Assembly (NCBI GenBank): GCA_964452285.1
Contig: CAYVKW010000005.1
Span: forward strand, 1-35,726
DNA length: 35,726 nucleotides
Direction of reading: 5' to 3'
From: JAUNST01 sp964452285
Lineage (GTDB): Bacteria > Patescibacteriota > Microgenomatia > UBA1400 > PJMF01
The notes under the pieces were generated by a model, which made no database searches, was not told where the DNA came from, and was given only the letters and a program-made list of their open reading frames with translations. Shown one piece after another: positions 1 through 8,432 of this stretch (position 1 is the first letter of the stretch; each line of letters starts with the position of its first letter). A program made the translations under genes and the position numbers.

Positions 1-1
1 A

Positions 2-1126
2 GCTGGGATTCTGATGAGTAAAAAGACTTATACTAATTTTCAAGAAAAATGGGGCGAGGTGACTTTAACAAAAGTATTAGATGCAGTTTTAAATGGCGAT
101 TTGCTTTTGGGCTATACTAATCCTTACGCGAGTAGCACAGGATTAAATATCCTTACAGCAATGTTGCAAGCATTTGATGGCGAGAATCCTTTGAGCATGA
201 AAGCGACAGCAAAATTGGAAGCTTTCCAAGCAAAAGTGCCGCCAGTTGCTTACACAACGGCGCAAATGCGCGAAAGTGCGAAGAATGGAGTTCTAGACGC
301 GATGATTATGGAATATCAAGCTTATATCGTAGAAACGAGTTTAAGCGATTATGTTTTTACTCCATTTGGAGTAAGACATGATAATCCGGTCTATGCTCTT
401 GACGGATTGGAAGATGACAAGCTACAAGTACTCACGATGTTCTGCCAATATTGTTTGGAAAATCAGGCGCAAAAAGACGCTGCTCGCTATGGCTTTAATG
501 CTTTAAATGAGTATGCTGGTGAAGAATGTATCTTAACTGGAACCCAGCTTTTTGCGGCGCAGCAGATCTGGAAAGAAAACAAAGATGGCGGACGACCGGT
601 AGTAGCAGTCTTTATAGCCGATGTTTCTGGAAGTATGGATGGTTCACCTTTGCGCGAGCTAAAAACTTCATTGACGAATGCCGCTGAGTATATTGGCGAA
701 AACAATTATGTAGGCCTAATTAGCTATGCTAATGATGTCTATATTAATTTGCCAATTGCTAAGTTTAACGGTCAACAACAAGCATATTTCAATGGAGCGG
801 TTAAAGATTTATCGGCTAGTGGTGGCACTGCAACTTATAATGCAGTCTTACAAGGAATTAAAATGCTAATGGACAAGAAGCAAGAGATACCAGAAGCCAA
901 ATTGATGTTGTTCGTTCTAAGCGACGGAGCTCAAAATAATGGTTACAGTCTGAGCCAAGTAGAAGCAGTGATACGAGCTTTTTCTATACCTGTACACACC
1001 ATTGGCTACAATGCAAACTTAGATGAACTAAAAAAACTATCTGATATCAATGAAGCGTCTAGTACCAGCGCTGATGAGAACAATGTGGTCTACAATCTGA
1101 GGAATTTGTTTAATTCGCAAATCTGA
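2..1126 (+). CDS. VWA-domain protein with solute-binding-like N-terminal region (5' partial)
   Basis: The frame is open to the window edge. The first ATG (position 14) has no ribosome binding site and no signal peptide, so the true start probably lies upstream. Counting from that ATG, residues about 195-370 form a von Willebrand factor A domain. The MIDAS metal site is visible as DVSGSMDGS near residue 203, a threonine in GGTATYNAV, and an aspartate in LSDGAQNNG. The preceding part, with the YTNPYASSTGLN stretch near residue 34, resembles a type 2 periplasmic binding-protein lobe, as found in extracytoplasmic proteins that join a solute-binding domain to a VWA domain. I infer a cell-surface or secreted metal-dependent binding protein; the ligand is unknown. 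The VWA call is firm; the binding-protein call is tentative. A strong terminator follows. Confidence 0.8.
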   Translation, partial: AGILMSKKTYTNFQEKWGEVTLTKVLDAVLNGDLLLGYTNPYASSTGLNILTAMLQAFDGENPLSMKATAKLEAFQAKVPPVAYTTAQMRESAKNGVLDAMIMEYQAYIVETSLSDYVFTPFGVRHDNPVYALDGLEDDKLQVLTMFCQYCLENQAQKDAARYGFNALNEYAGEECILTGTQLFAAQQIWKENKDGGRPVVAVFIADVSGSMDGSPLRELKTSLTNAAEYIGENNYVGLISYANDVYINLPIAKFNGQQQAYFNGAVKDLSASGGTATYNAVLQGIKMLMDKKQEIPEAKLMLFVLSDGAQNNGYSLSQVEAVIRAFSIPVHTIGYNANLDELKKLSDINEASSTSADENNVVYNLRNLFNSQI

Positions 1127-1150
1127 AGTCGTTTGGATTAAAGAAGATTT

Positions 1151-1178
1151 AACCCGCGGTGTTTACACCGCGGGTTTT
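1151..1178 (+). terminator. Rho-independent terminator after the VWA gene
   Basis: AACCCGCGGTG (1151-1161) pairs perfectly with CACCGCGGGTT (1166-1176) around a TTTA loop, and a run of four T follows. It lies 25 bases after the stop codon and is the clearest intrinsic terminator in the window. Confidence 0.9.
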
Positions 1179-1300
1179 CTGATTTTCGTGGACAATTTTA
1201 ATGGGCAAAAAAGAAAATTTTAGTTATTAGACAATAAAAAAGATTAGTGGAATATTTAATTAACTGATAACAATAAAAGAAGAATTTAGACAAGTGGCCG

Positions 1301-1309
1301 TGCTATAAT
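1301..1309 (+). promoter_or_regulatory. Extended -10 promoter of ileS, leaderless
   Basis: TGCTATAAT is an extended -10 element (TGn plus TATAAT). It ends 8 bases before the ileS ATG at 1318. Transcription would begin at or within a base or two of the start codon, so the mRNA should have no leader. No good -35 box is visible. Confidence 0.7.
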
Positions 1310-1317
1310 AACTGATC

Positions 1318-4122
1318 ATGACAAAAAAAGATTTACTAGTAACAGACTTGACACAAACGCCGGATTTTCCCAGTTGGGAAGAAAAAATAGCCGATTTTTG
1401 GGAAGAGGAGAAGATTTTTGAAAAAACTTTGGAGAAAACCAAAGACGGCGAGCCGTGGATTTTTTACGATGGGCCGCCATTTGCAACAGGTCTTCCCCAT
1501 TATGGTCATCTAGTGGCAAGCACGACTAAAGATGTGTTTCCGCGTTTTCAAACAATGTTGGGGCGATATGTGCGACGAGTGTGGGGTTGGGATTGTCACG
1601 GTTTACCAATTGAAAATATTGTCGAAAAAGAACTGGAGCTAAATAACCGAAGAGACATTGAAGACTTAGGCGTAGATAAGTTTTGTGATAATTGCCGTGG
1701 AAAAGTGATGACTTATGCTCAAGATTGGAAAAAGACAATCAAAAGATTGGGACGATTTGTGGACATGGAAAATGATTACAAAACTATGGATGTGGATTTC
1801 ATGGAAAGTGTCTGGGGAGTGTTTAAGAGTTTGTGGGACAAGAAATTGATTTACAAAGATTACAAACCGATGCACATTTGTCCGCGCTGCGGGACGCCGT
1901 TGTCGAACTTCGAGGTGACGCAAGGATACAAAGAAATTACCGATATATCCGTATTTGTGAAGTTTGCGTTGCAAGATGTCAAGGACTTGGGAATAGAAAA
2001 GCCAGCGGCGATGTTGGCTTGGACAACAACGCCGTGGACTTTGCCGGGGAATTTTCTGCTGGCAGTCAATCCGAATGCTGAGTACAGCGTGGTCGAGGAA
2101 GAAAATTCTGATGAATACCTCATCATGGCGAGTGAAAGAATTGCGGGTGTATTTGGCGAGGCGGGAAAAAATTATGAGGTAAAAATGACTTTATTGGGAT
2201 CTGAATTGACTGGGCGAGTGTATGAGCCAGTTTTCCCCTATTTTGCCGAGACTGAAAACGCTTTCCGAGTAGTCGAGGCAGATTTCGTGACAATGGAAGA
2301 TGGTACAGGCGTGGTGCATATAGCGCCAGCGTATGGAGAAAATGATTTTGCAATTGGCAAAAGGGAGGGTTTGCCGATAATACATCATGTAGACTTGAGC
2401 GGACGTTTTGCCAAAGAAGTGACAGACTTCGCGGGAATGGAAGTGCGAAAAAAACTTGACAATGAAAAAGAAGCGCAGGCAGCAGACATTGAAGTGATTA
2501 AATATCTAGCAGCAGCAGGTAAACTCTGGCGGAAACAAAAAATTAAACACAGTTACCCTCATTGTTGGAGATGCGATTATCCGCTGCTTAATTATGCGAC
2601 CGCTAGTTATTTTGTGAAAGTGACGGCGCTTAAAGATGAATTACTAACAAATAATCAAAAAATAAACTGGCAACCAGAACATTTAAAAAATGGACGTTTT
2701 GGCAAATGGCTGGAAGGAGCGCGCGATTGGGCGATTTCGCGCAATCGCTTTTGGGGTACACCGTTGCCATTATGGGCGAGCGAAGAGGGCGATTTTTTGT
2801 GCGTGGGCAGTAAAAAAGAGCTAGAAGAACTAAGTGGACAAAAAATCGCTGATTTGCACAAACCGTGTGTAGATAAAATCGTGATCGAAAAAGATGGTAA
2901 AAAGTACCGGCGAATCAGTGAAGTTTTGGATTGTTGGTTTGAAAGCGGCAGTATGCCGTATGCGAGTGCAAAGAATTTCCCGGCTGATTTCATTTCTGAG
3001 GGTCAAGATCAAACACGAGGCTGGTTTTACACTCTACATGTGCTGGCGACAGCGCTCAAAAATGAACCGGCTTATAAAAATGTACTAGTGAATGGAATTG
3101 TGCTGGCAGAAGACGGAAAAAAGATGAGCAAGAAATTGCACAATTATCCTGAACCAGAAAAGATTTTCAATCAATATGGAGCTGATGCACTGAGACTATA
3201 CTTAATGACGTCGCCAATAATGAAGGCGGAAAACTTAAATTTTGATGAAAAAGAAGTGGGAAGACTGCGACGGCAAGTGGAAGTAATTTTGTGGAATGTG
3301 TATGCGTTTTGGCGGCAAGCAGGCGGAGAAATCGACGAAGTCAAAGAAAGTGATTATCCACGCTTTGAAGAATTGCCGCTTTTAGATCAAGGTCTTAAAA
3401 GAGCGCAAATGTGCCTAATAACTGAAGTGACGGAAAGTTTAAAAAATTACGAAGTCATCAAAGCGGGAAAATTACTCATTGATTTTGTCGATGAACTATC
3501 TACCTTTTACTTGCGCTTGTCGAGAGAGAGAATAAAAAATAATGCTTATTCACGCGCAATTTTGGGCGAGACGTTGCTGGTGTTAAGTAAATTGTGGGCG
3601 CCAATAATGCCGTTTTTGGCGGAACTTTTGTATCAAAATGTGGGGGGAAAATTGGAGTCGGTACACTTAGAAAATTGGCCGCACGAAAACGCGGAGCAAG
3701 TTACAAATGGGGCTGATACTAAAATTGCGCTGCTAAAAGAGATTTTAGAATTGGGACGAAGTGAAAGAAAAGCAACCGGGATTCGATTGCGGCAGCCTCT
3801 AGCAGCAGCGAAAATTAAAATGCCAGAAGCAGCAATAAAAGTAATAAGCGAAGAAATGTTAACAATAATAAAAGATGAATTGAACGTCAAGAAAATTATT
3901 TTGGGAGCAAACGAAAAAATGAAAATTGACTTTGACACCGAATTGACGCTGGACCTCAAAAACGAAGGACAGGCGCGAGAAATAATGCGAGAAATTGCCG
4001 CCGAAAGAAAAAAACTGGGTTTGCAGGCAGCTGACGATTTTACTTATGCAGTCAAAGAAATTCCGACTGGTTGGCAAGATGAAATTGAAAGAAGAACGAA
4101 TACCAAACTGAAATTAAGTTGA
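1318..4122 (+). CDS. ileS: Isoleucyl-tRNA synthetase (eukaryote-like type)
   Basis: A class I aminoacyl-tRNA synthetase that charges tRNA-Ile with isoleucine in the cytoplasm. The HIGH-type motif appears as LPHYGHL near residue 60, inside the PPFATG block, and the KMSKS-type motif as KKMSKK near residue 602. Cysteine pairs at HICPRC (about 186) and CWRC (about 415) suggest zinc binding in the editing and insertion region. The WTTTPWTLPGN block belongs to the CP1 editing domain. The overall pattern matches the type 2 IleS found in eukaryotes, many archaea and CPR bacteria. At 934 residues it is about 100 shorter than typical type 2 enzymes, mostly at the C-terminus. The ATG follows a -10 box directly and has no ribosome binding site. 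A tRNA-Ile with anticodon UAU is encoded elsewhere in the window. Confidence 0.97.
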   Translation: MTKKDLLVTDLTQTPDFPSWEEKIADFWEEEKIFEKTLEKTKDGEPWIFYDGPPFATGLPHYGHLVASTTKDVFPRFQTMLGRYVRRVWGWDCHGLPIENIVEKELELNNRRDIEDLGVDKFCDNCRGKVMTYAQDWKKTIKRLGRFVDMENDYKTMDVDFMESVWGVFKSLWDKKLIYKDYKPMHICPRCGTPLSNFEVTQGYKEITDISVFVKFALQDVKDLGIEKPAAMLAWTTTPWTLPGNFLLAVNPNAEYSVVEEENSDEYLIMASERIAGVFGEAGKNYEVKMTLLGSELTGRVYEPVFPYFAETENAFRVVEADFVTMEDGTGVVHIAPAYGENDFAIGKREGLPIIHHVDLSGRFAKEVTDFAGMEVRKKLDNEKEAQAADIEVIKYLAAAGKLWRKQKIKHSYPHCWRCDYPLLNYATASYFVKVTALKDELLTNNQKINWQPEHLKNGRFGKWLEGARDWAISRNRFWGTPLPLWASEEGDFLCVGSKKELEELSGQKIADLHKPCVDKIVIEKDGKKYRRISEVLDCWFESGSMPYASAKNFPADFISEGQDQTRGWFYTLHVLATALKNEPAYKNVLVNGIVLAEDGKKMSKKLHNYPEPEKIFNQYGADALRLYLMTSPIMKAENLNFDEKEVGRLRRQVEVILWNVYAFWRQAGGEIDEVKESDYPRFEELPLLDQGLKRAQMCLITEVTESLKNYEVIKAGKLLIDFVDELSTFYLRLSRERIKNNAYSRAILGETLLVLSKLWAPIMPFLAELLYQNVGGKLESVHLENWPHENAEQVTNGADTKIALLKEILELGRSERKATGIRLRQPLAAAKIKMPEAAIKVISEEMLTIIKDELNVKKIILGANEKMKIDFDTELTLDLKNEGQAREIMREIAAERKKLGLQAADDFTYAVKEIPTGWQDEIERRTNTKLKLS

Positions 4123-4197
4123 AAAAGTGACTAGAAATCTGGTAAAAGATTATTTAAAAAAAATTTAGCAGAGGAACTGGTGACGGTGAGTAAATTG

Positions 4198-4206
4198 TGC
4201 TAAAAT
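4198..4206 (+). promoter_or_regulatory. Possible extended -10 upstream of the carboxypeptidase operon
   Basis: TGCTAAAAT fits an extended -10 element and would give a leader of about 65 bases. A second candidate, TGAGATAAT at 4252-4260, lies closer to the gene. I cannot tell which is used. Confidence 0.4.
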
Positions 4207-4279
4207 GAAGGCAGTCAAAATTGATGAATAATTAATAAAAAAGGCGCAAATTGAGATAATGAATAGTTAATGAAACAAA

Positions 4280-5332
4280 GTGAAAGCTAAATTCAAAAAA
4301 ATGACAGAAGGAAAAAGGGGAGAATCTCAAGCGTTGATGATCGTGAAACAAAAAAAGCAAAAACATAAATTCCCTTGGACAGAATGGAACTGGGTGCTAA
4401 TGGGAATACTGACGACGTTAACAATTGCTAATGGATATTTTTGGTGGGGAAGTAGAAAGACACGGGCGGTCCAGGAAATAACGACGACGGAAAAAGTAGC
4501 CTGGCTGCTGCCGGCGCAAGAGCAGGCGCGCGCAAAAAGCGGGCAAATAGAAACGCCAGAAGTAAACGCGCGCGCTGCACTAGTAATGGATATAAAAACA
4601 AAGCAGATTTTGTTTGCCAAAAACAAAGATGAACTAGTTTATCCCGCCTCGACGACAAAAATAATCACAGCGCTAACGGCGCGCGAATTTTATACCTTAA
4701 ACGAAGACCTCCTCATTTCAGGTCAAGATTTAAGTGATGGCAATCCCCTAGCCCTAAAAGTGGGTGAGAAAATTCGCGTCGACACATTGCTCAAAGCTTT
4801 ATTAATAGAATCCAATAATCAAGCAGCAACAATCCTAGCTAATCATTATCCAGGTGGGAATTTGAATTTCGTGACGATGATGAATCAAAAAGCGATCAAA
4901 TTAGGACTGAAAAATAGCTACTTTACTAATCCTCAAGGATACGATAATGCGCAGCAGCAAGCGACGGCTTTTGATTTAAGCATCGCAGCGATGGAACTGT
5001 TGCGCGACCAATATTTAGCAGAAATTGTCAAGCAACGAGCTTTAACCGTGAATGATGCTAATGGAAAAATATTTCAGTTAAACAATACTAATCAATTATT
5101 GGCTAAAAATAATTTAGGTTGGACAGCTTTGGGAGTCAAAACAGGCACAACCAGTTTAGCTAAAGAAGTGCTAATTTCATTAATCAAAAAAGATGAAACA
5201 GAGCTGTTGATAGTTGTGTTTGGGGCGGAAAATCGTTATAATGAGGTAATCAAACTAGCAAATTTTTCCTGGGATAACTTTACTTGGGAAAAATTGGAAT
5301 TATGGCAAAAACTAAATCAACCTTTAATTTAA
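4280..5332 (+). CDS. D-alanyl-D-alanine carboxypeptidase, membrane-anchored (PBP5/6-like)
   Basis: A serine peptidase of the S11 penicillin-binding family, which trims the terminal D-alanine from peptidoglycan side chains outside the membrane. The three active-site motifs are present: STTK near residue 124 (nucleophile serine), SNN near 178, and KTG near 287. A single membrane segment lies at about residues 38-57, preceded by a lysine-rich cytoplasmic tail, so it is anchored at the N-terminus rather than cleaved. The GTG at 4280 is the longest start; ATGs at 4301 and 4337 are also possible, and none has a convincing ribosome binding site. The C-terminal beta domain of E. coli PBP5 seems to be missing. 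The next gene overlaps its end by 31 bases, so the two are probably co-expressed. Confidence 0.88.
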   Translation: MKAKFKKMTEGKRGESQALMIVKQKKQKHKFPWTEWNWVLMGILTTLTIANGYFWWGSRKTRAVQEITTTEKVAWLLPAQEQARAKSGQIETPEVNARAALVMDIKTKQILFAKNKDELVYPASTTKIITALTAREFYTLNEDLLISGQDLSDGNPLALKVGEKIRVDTLLKALLIESNNQAATILANHYPGGNLNFVTMMNQKAIKLGLKNSYFTNPQGYDNAQQQATAFDLSIAAMELLRDQYLAEIVKQRALTVNDANGKIFQLNNTNQLLAKNNLGWTALGVKTGTTSLAKEVLISLIKKDETELLIVVFGAENRYNEVIKLANFSWDNFTWEKLELWQKLNQPLI

Positions 5333-6498
5333 CCAATTTTATGGATCAAGTCAGAACTGGCTTGGGGATTTTTGCGGTAGTGATAGTAACGATTATTTTC
5401 GTACAGACAGTGGTCAGAATTTACAAAAATTTTCAAGCTGGTCTAACTACAGCTGACACAGGAGTGGAGTTGCCAACGCCAGATTTTGCTTTTGGAGCGA
5501 TGCCAAAAATAAATTTTCCAGTGCAAGAAAACAATGTCAAGCCAAAAAGTTATCAGTTGGCAGTCGCGGGAGTTAATCAAGAAAACAATGTGGGCTGGCC
5601 AAATTTCGGAGAGATGTCTAGCTTAATAACAAAAGAAGATGGAAGACTGTATATGATTAATGTATATAAGTTAAATCCAATCAATTTCTCTCTGACAGCG
5701 GAACAAAAAGCCCGTAATATCGCAGTTAATTTAGATTTTCCTAATGATCCAAAAATATTGGACGATCAAACTTATCTTTTTTCTTATCCTGGACCACCGC
5801 TAAAAGAAAGTTTGGAGGTCAATCTCAAAACGATGTTTGTGACTTTATTAACTGATTATTTATCGGTAGACAATGTTTTTGCTTTAACACAAGCCAGCGG
5901 TGATAAGTATATTCCTGACAGAGTGAGCGCGATCGAAGCGGTGAGAAATTTTCTGGCGACGGCGGGAATTTTACCAGATGACTTGAGCGATGGAGCGGCA
6001 ACAGTGGAATATGCCAGAAGCGTGGGCAGCAAACTAAAACCAGTAACCAGTGTATTAGAAGCAGAATTTATGACAGTTAATTTGCCAAGAGAAGGATTGG
6101 CAGGTTTAGTTAATGGAGAACCAACAACTTATAATTTTTATGGACCAGACAATGTCTCTAGTATTTATGCCGCGGTTGGGCGCGCTTACAATAAAGATAC
6201 GGCGAAGTCTCAAGACGTGGTGGTACAGCTAAATGATTATTATTATCCTTTGGATACAGGAGAAAAAGGGACATATTATCTACGAAATGCGGCAAGCGCT
6301 TGGGAAAGTTTGCAAGCAGGAAATGCTTATGTAGTCAATCCTTATCAAGTAGAAACAGCGGTAATTAATAGAGTGGAATTGGGTTACTACGAATCTCACA
6401 CTGAGCAGGAATTCTTATTACCAATTTATGTTTTCTATGGAGAAAATGGTTTTATGGCCTATGTGCAGGCCTTACATCCAAGCATGATTGCGAACTAA
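5302..6498 (+). CDS. Membrane-anchored extracytoplasmic protein of unknown function
   Basis: I do not recognise a named family. From the ATG at 5302 the protein has about 398 residues. A short basic cytoplasmic head is followed by one membrane segment (roughly residues 18-38, GLGIFAVVIVTIIFVQTVV), and the rest should lie outside the cell. The external part is rich in aromatic and polar residues, has no cysteine, and ends in a region with YYESHTEQEFLLPIYVF near residues 365-381. A TTG at 5284 gives a slightly longer form, but the ATG is preferred. It overlaps the carboxypeptidase gene by 31 bases, which points to joint expression and possibly a cell-wall role. That role is inferred from position only. 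Confidence 0.75.
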   Translation: MAKTKSTFNLTNFMDQVRTGLGIFAVVIVTIIFVQTVVRIYKNFQAGLTTADTGVELPTPDFAFGAMPKINFPVQENNVKPKSYQLAVAGVNQENNVGWPNFGEMSSLITKEDGRLYMINVYKLNPINFSLTAEQKARNIAVNLDFPNDPKILDDQTYLFSYPGPPLKESLEVNLKTMFVTLLTDYLSVDNVFALTQASGDKYIPDRVSAIEAVRNFLATAGILPDDLSDGAATVEYARSVGSKLKPVTSVLEAEFMTVNLPREGLAGLVNGEPTTYNFYGPDNVSSIYAAVGRAYNKDTAKSQDVVVQLNDYYYPLDTGEKGTYYLRNAASAWESLQAGNAYVVNPYQVETAVINRVELGYYESHTEQEFLLPIYVFYGENGFMAYVQALHPSMIAN

Positions 6499-6557
6499 TC
6501 AAAAAGCGAAGGCAAGAGAAATAAAAGTCTCAAGCATTGAGATAGAAGTTTTTGAGT

Positions 6558-6563
6558 TATAAT
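6558..6563 (+). promoter_or_regulatory. -10 box of gltX, leaderless
   Basis: TATAAT ends 9 bases before the ATG at 6573. TTGAGA at 6537-6542 could be a -35 box with a short 15-base spacer. The start point would fall within about two bases of the ATG, which also argues against the in-frame TTG at 6552, since that lies upstream of the -10 box. Confidence 0.65.
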
Positions 6564-6572
6564 AGCCAAAGT

Positions 6573-8009
6573 ATGAAACGAACTAGAATTGCACCGTCGC
6601 CAACTGGCATTGCTCATATTGGCACGGCTTGGTTATCTCTTTTTAATTTAGCATTGGCGCGACAAAGCGGAGGGAAATTCGTTTTGAGAATAGAAGACAC
6701 TGATAGAGCCCGCTTTGTGCCTGAAGCAGAAGCAAAAATTTATGAGGGCTTGAGCTGGCTAGGGATTGATTATGATGAAGGAGGAATTAAAGGCGGACCA
6801 CATGAGCCATATCATCAGTCAGAAAGACTGGAATTATATCAAAAATATGCACAAGAGTTAATTGAAAAAGGTTGGGCTTATTATTGTTTTGCTACGAAAG
6901 AAGAACTGGAAACAATGCGGCGTGATCAAGTGGCGCGCGGCGAATTGCCGCGCTATGACGGACGCTGGAGAGACGCTGACCCAGAGTTGGTAAAAGAAAA
7001 GCTGGCAGCTGGCACGCCGCATGTAATTCGCTTAAAAGTGCCAAAGGGAGAAACATTGGCTTGGGAGGACTTAATTCGAGGTAGAGTAGAATTTCAATCA
7101 GACGTAATTGACGATCAAGTATTAATGAAAACGGATGGCTATCCGACTTATCATTTGGCGGTGGTGGTAGACGATCATTTGATGCAAATTTCGCATGTTC
7201 TAAGAGGAGAAGAATGGATTTCTTCGACGCCAAAGCATATTCTGCTTTATCGGGCTTTTGGTTGGGAAATGCCGAAATTTGCTCATATGCCGCTAATAAG
7301 GAACGCTGATCACAGCAAAATTTCCAAACGGAAAAATGATGTTTCAATTTTATCTTATAGAGATAAAGGCTATTTGCCAGAGGCAGTGATAAACTTTATT
7401 GCTTTACTAGGTTGGTCACATCCAGAAGGAAAAGAAATTTTTGACTTGAACGAATTTTTGCAAGTAATGGGCTTGTCGAGAGTTCAAAAAACGGGGCCAG
7501 TTTTTGATTTAGAAAAGTTAAATTGGTATAACGGATTTTATTTGCGTAAGTTGGTAGAAGAACAAGGCATCATGGAGTTGGCAAAAAAGTTAATGGCCGG
7601 AGGGTTTGTACCAACAGGCTGGCCGGTAGAAAAAATGGCGGAGATTTTGCCTTTGGTTTATGAAAGGATGGTGACGTTGGCAGATTTTTCCGATTTAACG
7701 GATTTTTTCTGGAATGACCCTGAGGTAGAAGCAGCGTTGTTACTGAAAAAAGGTGAAGTAGAAACGGTAAAGGCACAACTTGATTTGACGAGGGTTTTTT
7801 TGGAGGGTATTGCTTGGAATAAAGAGGAGATTGAAAGAGTGATCAGAAAAATTACGGAAGAAAAAAATTATAAAAAAAGTCAATATTTCATGATGTTGCG
7901 GGTAGCAGTGACAGGAAAGAAGGCGACTCCGCCGTTATTTGAAACTATGAGCGTATTGGACAAAGAAACAGTATTGCGACGATTGGCGACAGCGAAAGAA
8001 TCATTATGA
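6573..8009 (+). CDS. gltX: Glutamyl-tRNA synthetase
   Basis: A class I synthetase that attaches glutamate to tRNA-Glu. From the ATG at 6573 it has 478 residues, the normal family length. The N-terminus carries the APSPTG block with the HIGH-type motif HIG at residue 15, and the KMSKS-type motif appears as KISKR near residue 249. The blocks RIEDTDRARFVPEAE and LLGWSHPEGKE are typical of the catalytic core and stem-contact region. The C-terminal anticodon-binding helices are present. Whether it also charges tRNA-Gln (non-discriminating type, with GatCAB) cannot be judged here. The start is set by the preceding -10 box. The next gene begins within its stop codon (ATGA overlap). Confidence 0.97.
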   Translation: MKRTRIAPSPTGIAHIGTAWLSLFNLALARQSGGKFVLRIEDTDRARFVPEAEAKIYEGLSWLGIDYDEGGIKGGPHEPYHQSERLELYQKYAQELIEKGWAYYCFATKEELETMRRDQVARGELPRYDGRWRDADPELVKEKLAAGTPHVIRLKVPKGETLAWEDLIRGRVEFQSDVIDDQVLMKTDGYPTYHLAVVVDDHLMQISHVLRGEEWISSTPKHILLYRAFGWEMPKFAHMPLIRNADHSKISKRKNDVSILSYRDKGYLPEAVINFIALLGWSHPEGKEIFDLNEFLQVMGLSRVQKTGPVFDLEKLNWYNGFYLRKLVEEQGIMELAKKLMAGGFVPTGWPVEKMAEILPLVYERMVTLADFSDLTDFFWNDPEVEAALLLKKGEVETVKAQLDLTRVFLEGIAWNKEEIERVIRKITEEKNYKKSQYFMMLRVAVTGKKATPPLFETMSVLDKETVLRRLATAKESL

Positions 8010-8383
8010 GTTTCAGCGGTGCTTTAAACCCAATCAAAACTTCAAGAGTAATGCAACAAGCGCCAAAAAAAATCTCAGTTACTGGCAGCACCATAGTTAA
8101 TGTAAACAATCGGACAGTGGTGAGCGGGAAACAGGTACAAATGGAGGGGATAACCAAGACAAAAGATAAAATGGAACTAAAAGAATTGATGATTAAAGCA
8201 AAGAGTGATGATTATAAAAATAATCCGATTATGGCGAGGCGCTTGCAGCAACAAATTGCCCAAAAAGCGAGCACTTTATACGGAATTAGCGCCAAAAAGA
8301 TGATGGGCGGCAGTCTGCAGGCTGCAAGCGCCAATAATTTTGGTGGACATAGTTTAAATGACAAAGTTAACGGACGAAACTAG
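8006..8383 (+). CDS. Small hypothetical protein coupled to gltX
   Basis: A 125-residue protein that I do not recognise. Its ATG overlaps the gltX stop codon by four bases, which implies translational coupling. It is rich in lysine, glutamine, serine and asparagine and has no membrane segment or signal peptide. The middle part (about residues 49-92) could form amphipathic helices, whereas the ends look disordered. It has no cysteine and no obvious catalytic motif. The clean open frame and the overlap support a real gene. A role in translation would be a guess from the neighbour alone. Confidence 0.65.
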   Translation: MSFSGALNPIKTSRVMQQAPKKISVTGSTIVNVNNRTVVSGKQVQMEGITKTKDKMELKELMIKAKSDDYKNNPIMARRLQQQIAQKASTLYGISAKKMMGGSLQAASANNFGGHSLNDKVNGRN

Positions 8384-8388
8384 TTTTT

Positions 8389-8399
8389 TATAATATAAT
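8389..8399 (+). promoter_or_regulatory. -10 region of the galU-like gene
   Basis: Two overlapping TATAAT hexamers (8389-8394 and 8394-8399) give a leader of about 27-32 bases before the ATG at 8433. The leader contains AAGAAAGGTG, a clear Shine-Dalgarno sequence. This gene therefore uses a conventional leader, in contrast to the leaderless genes nearby. Confidence 0.6.
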
Positions 8400-8432
8400 A
8401 ACAACTGAACGAGATTGAATAAGAAAGGTGAT

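Noticed and set aside
6552..6572. TTG start extending gltX by seven codons
   Set aside because: It lies upstream of and across the TATAAT at 6558-6563, and the conserved GltX N-terminus begins at the ATG at 6573.
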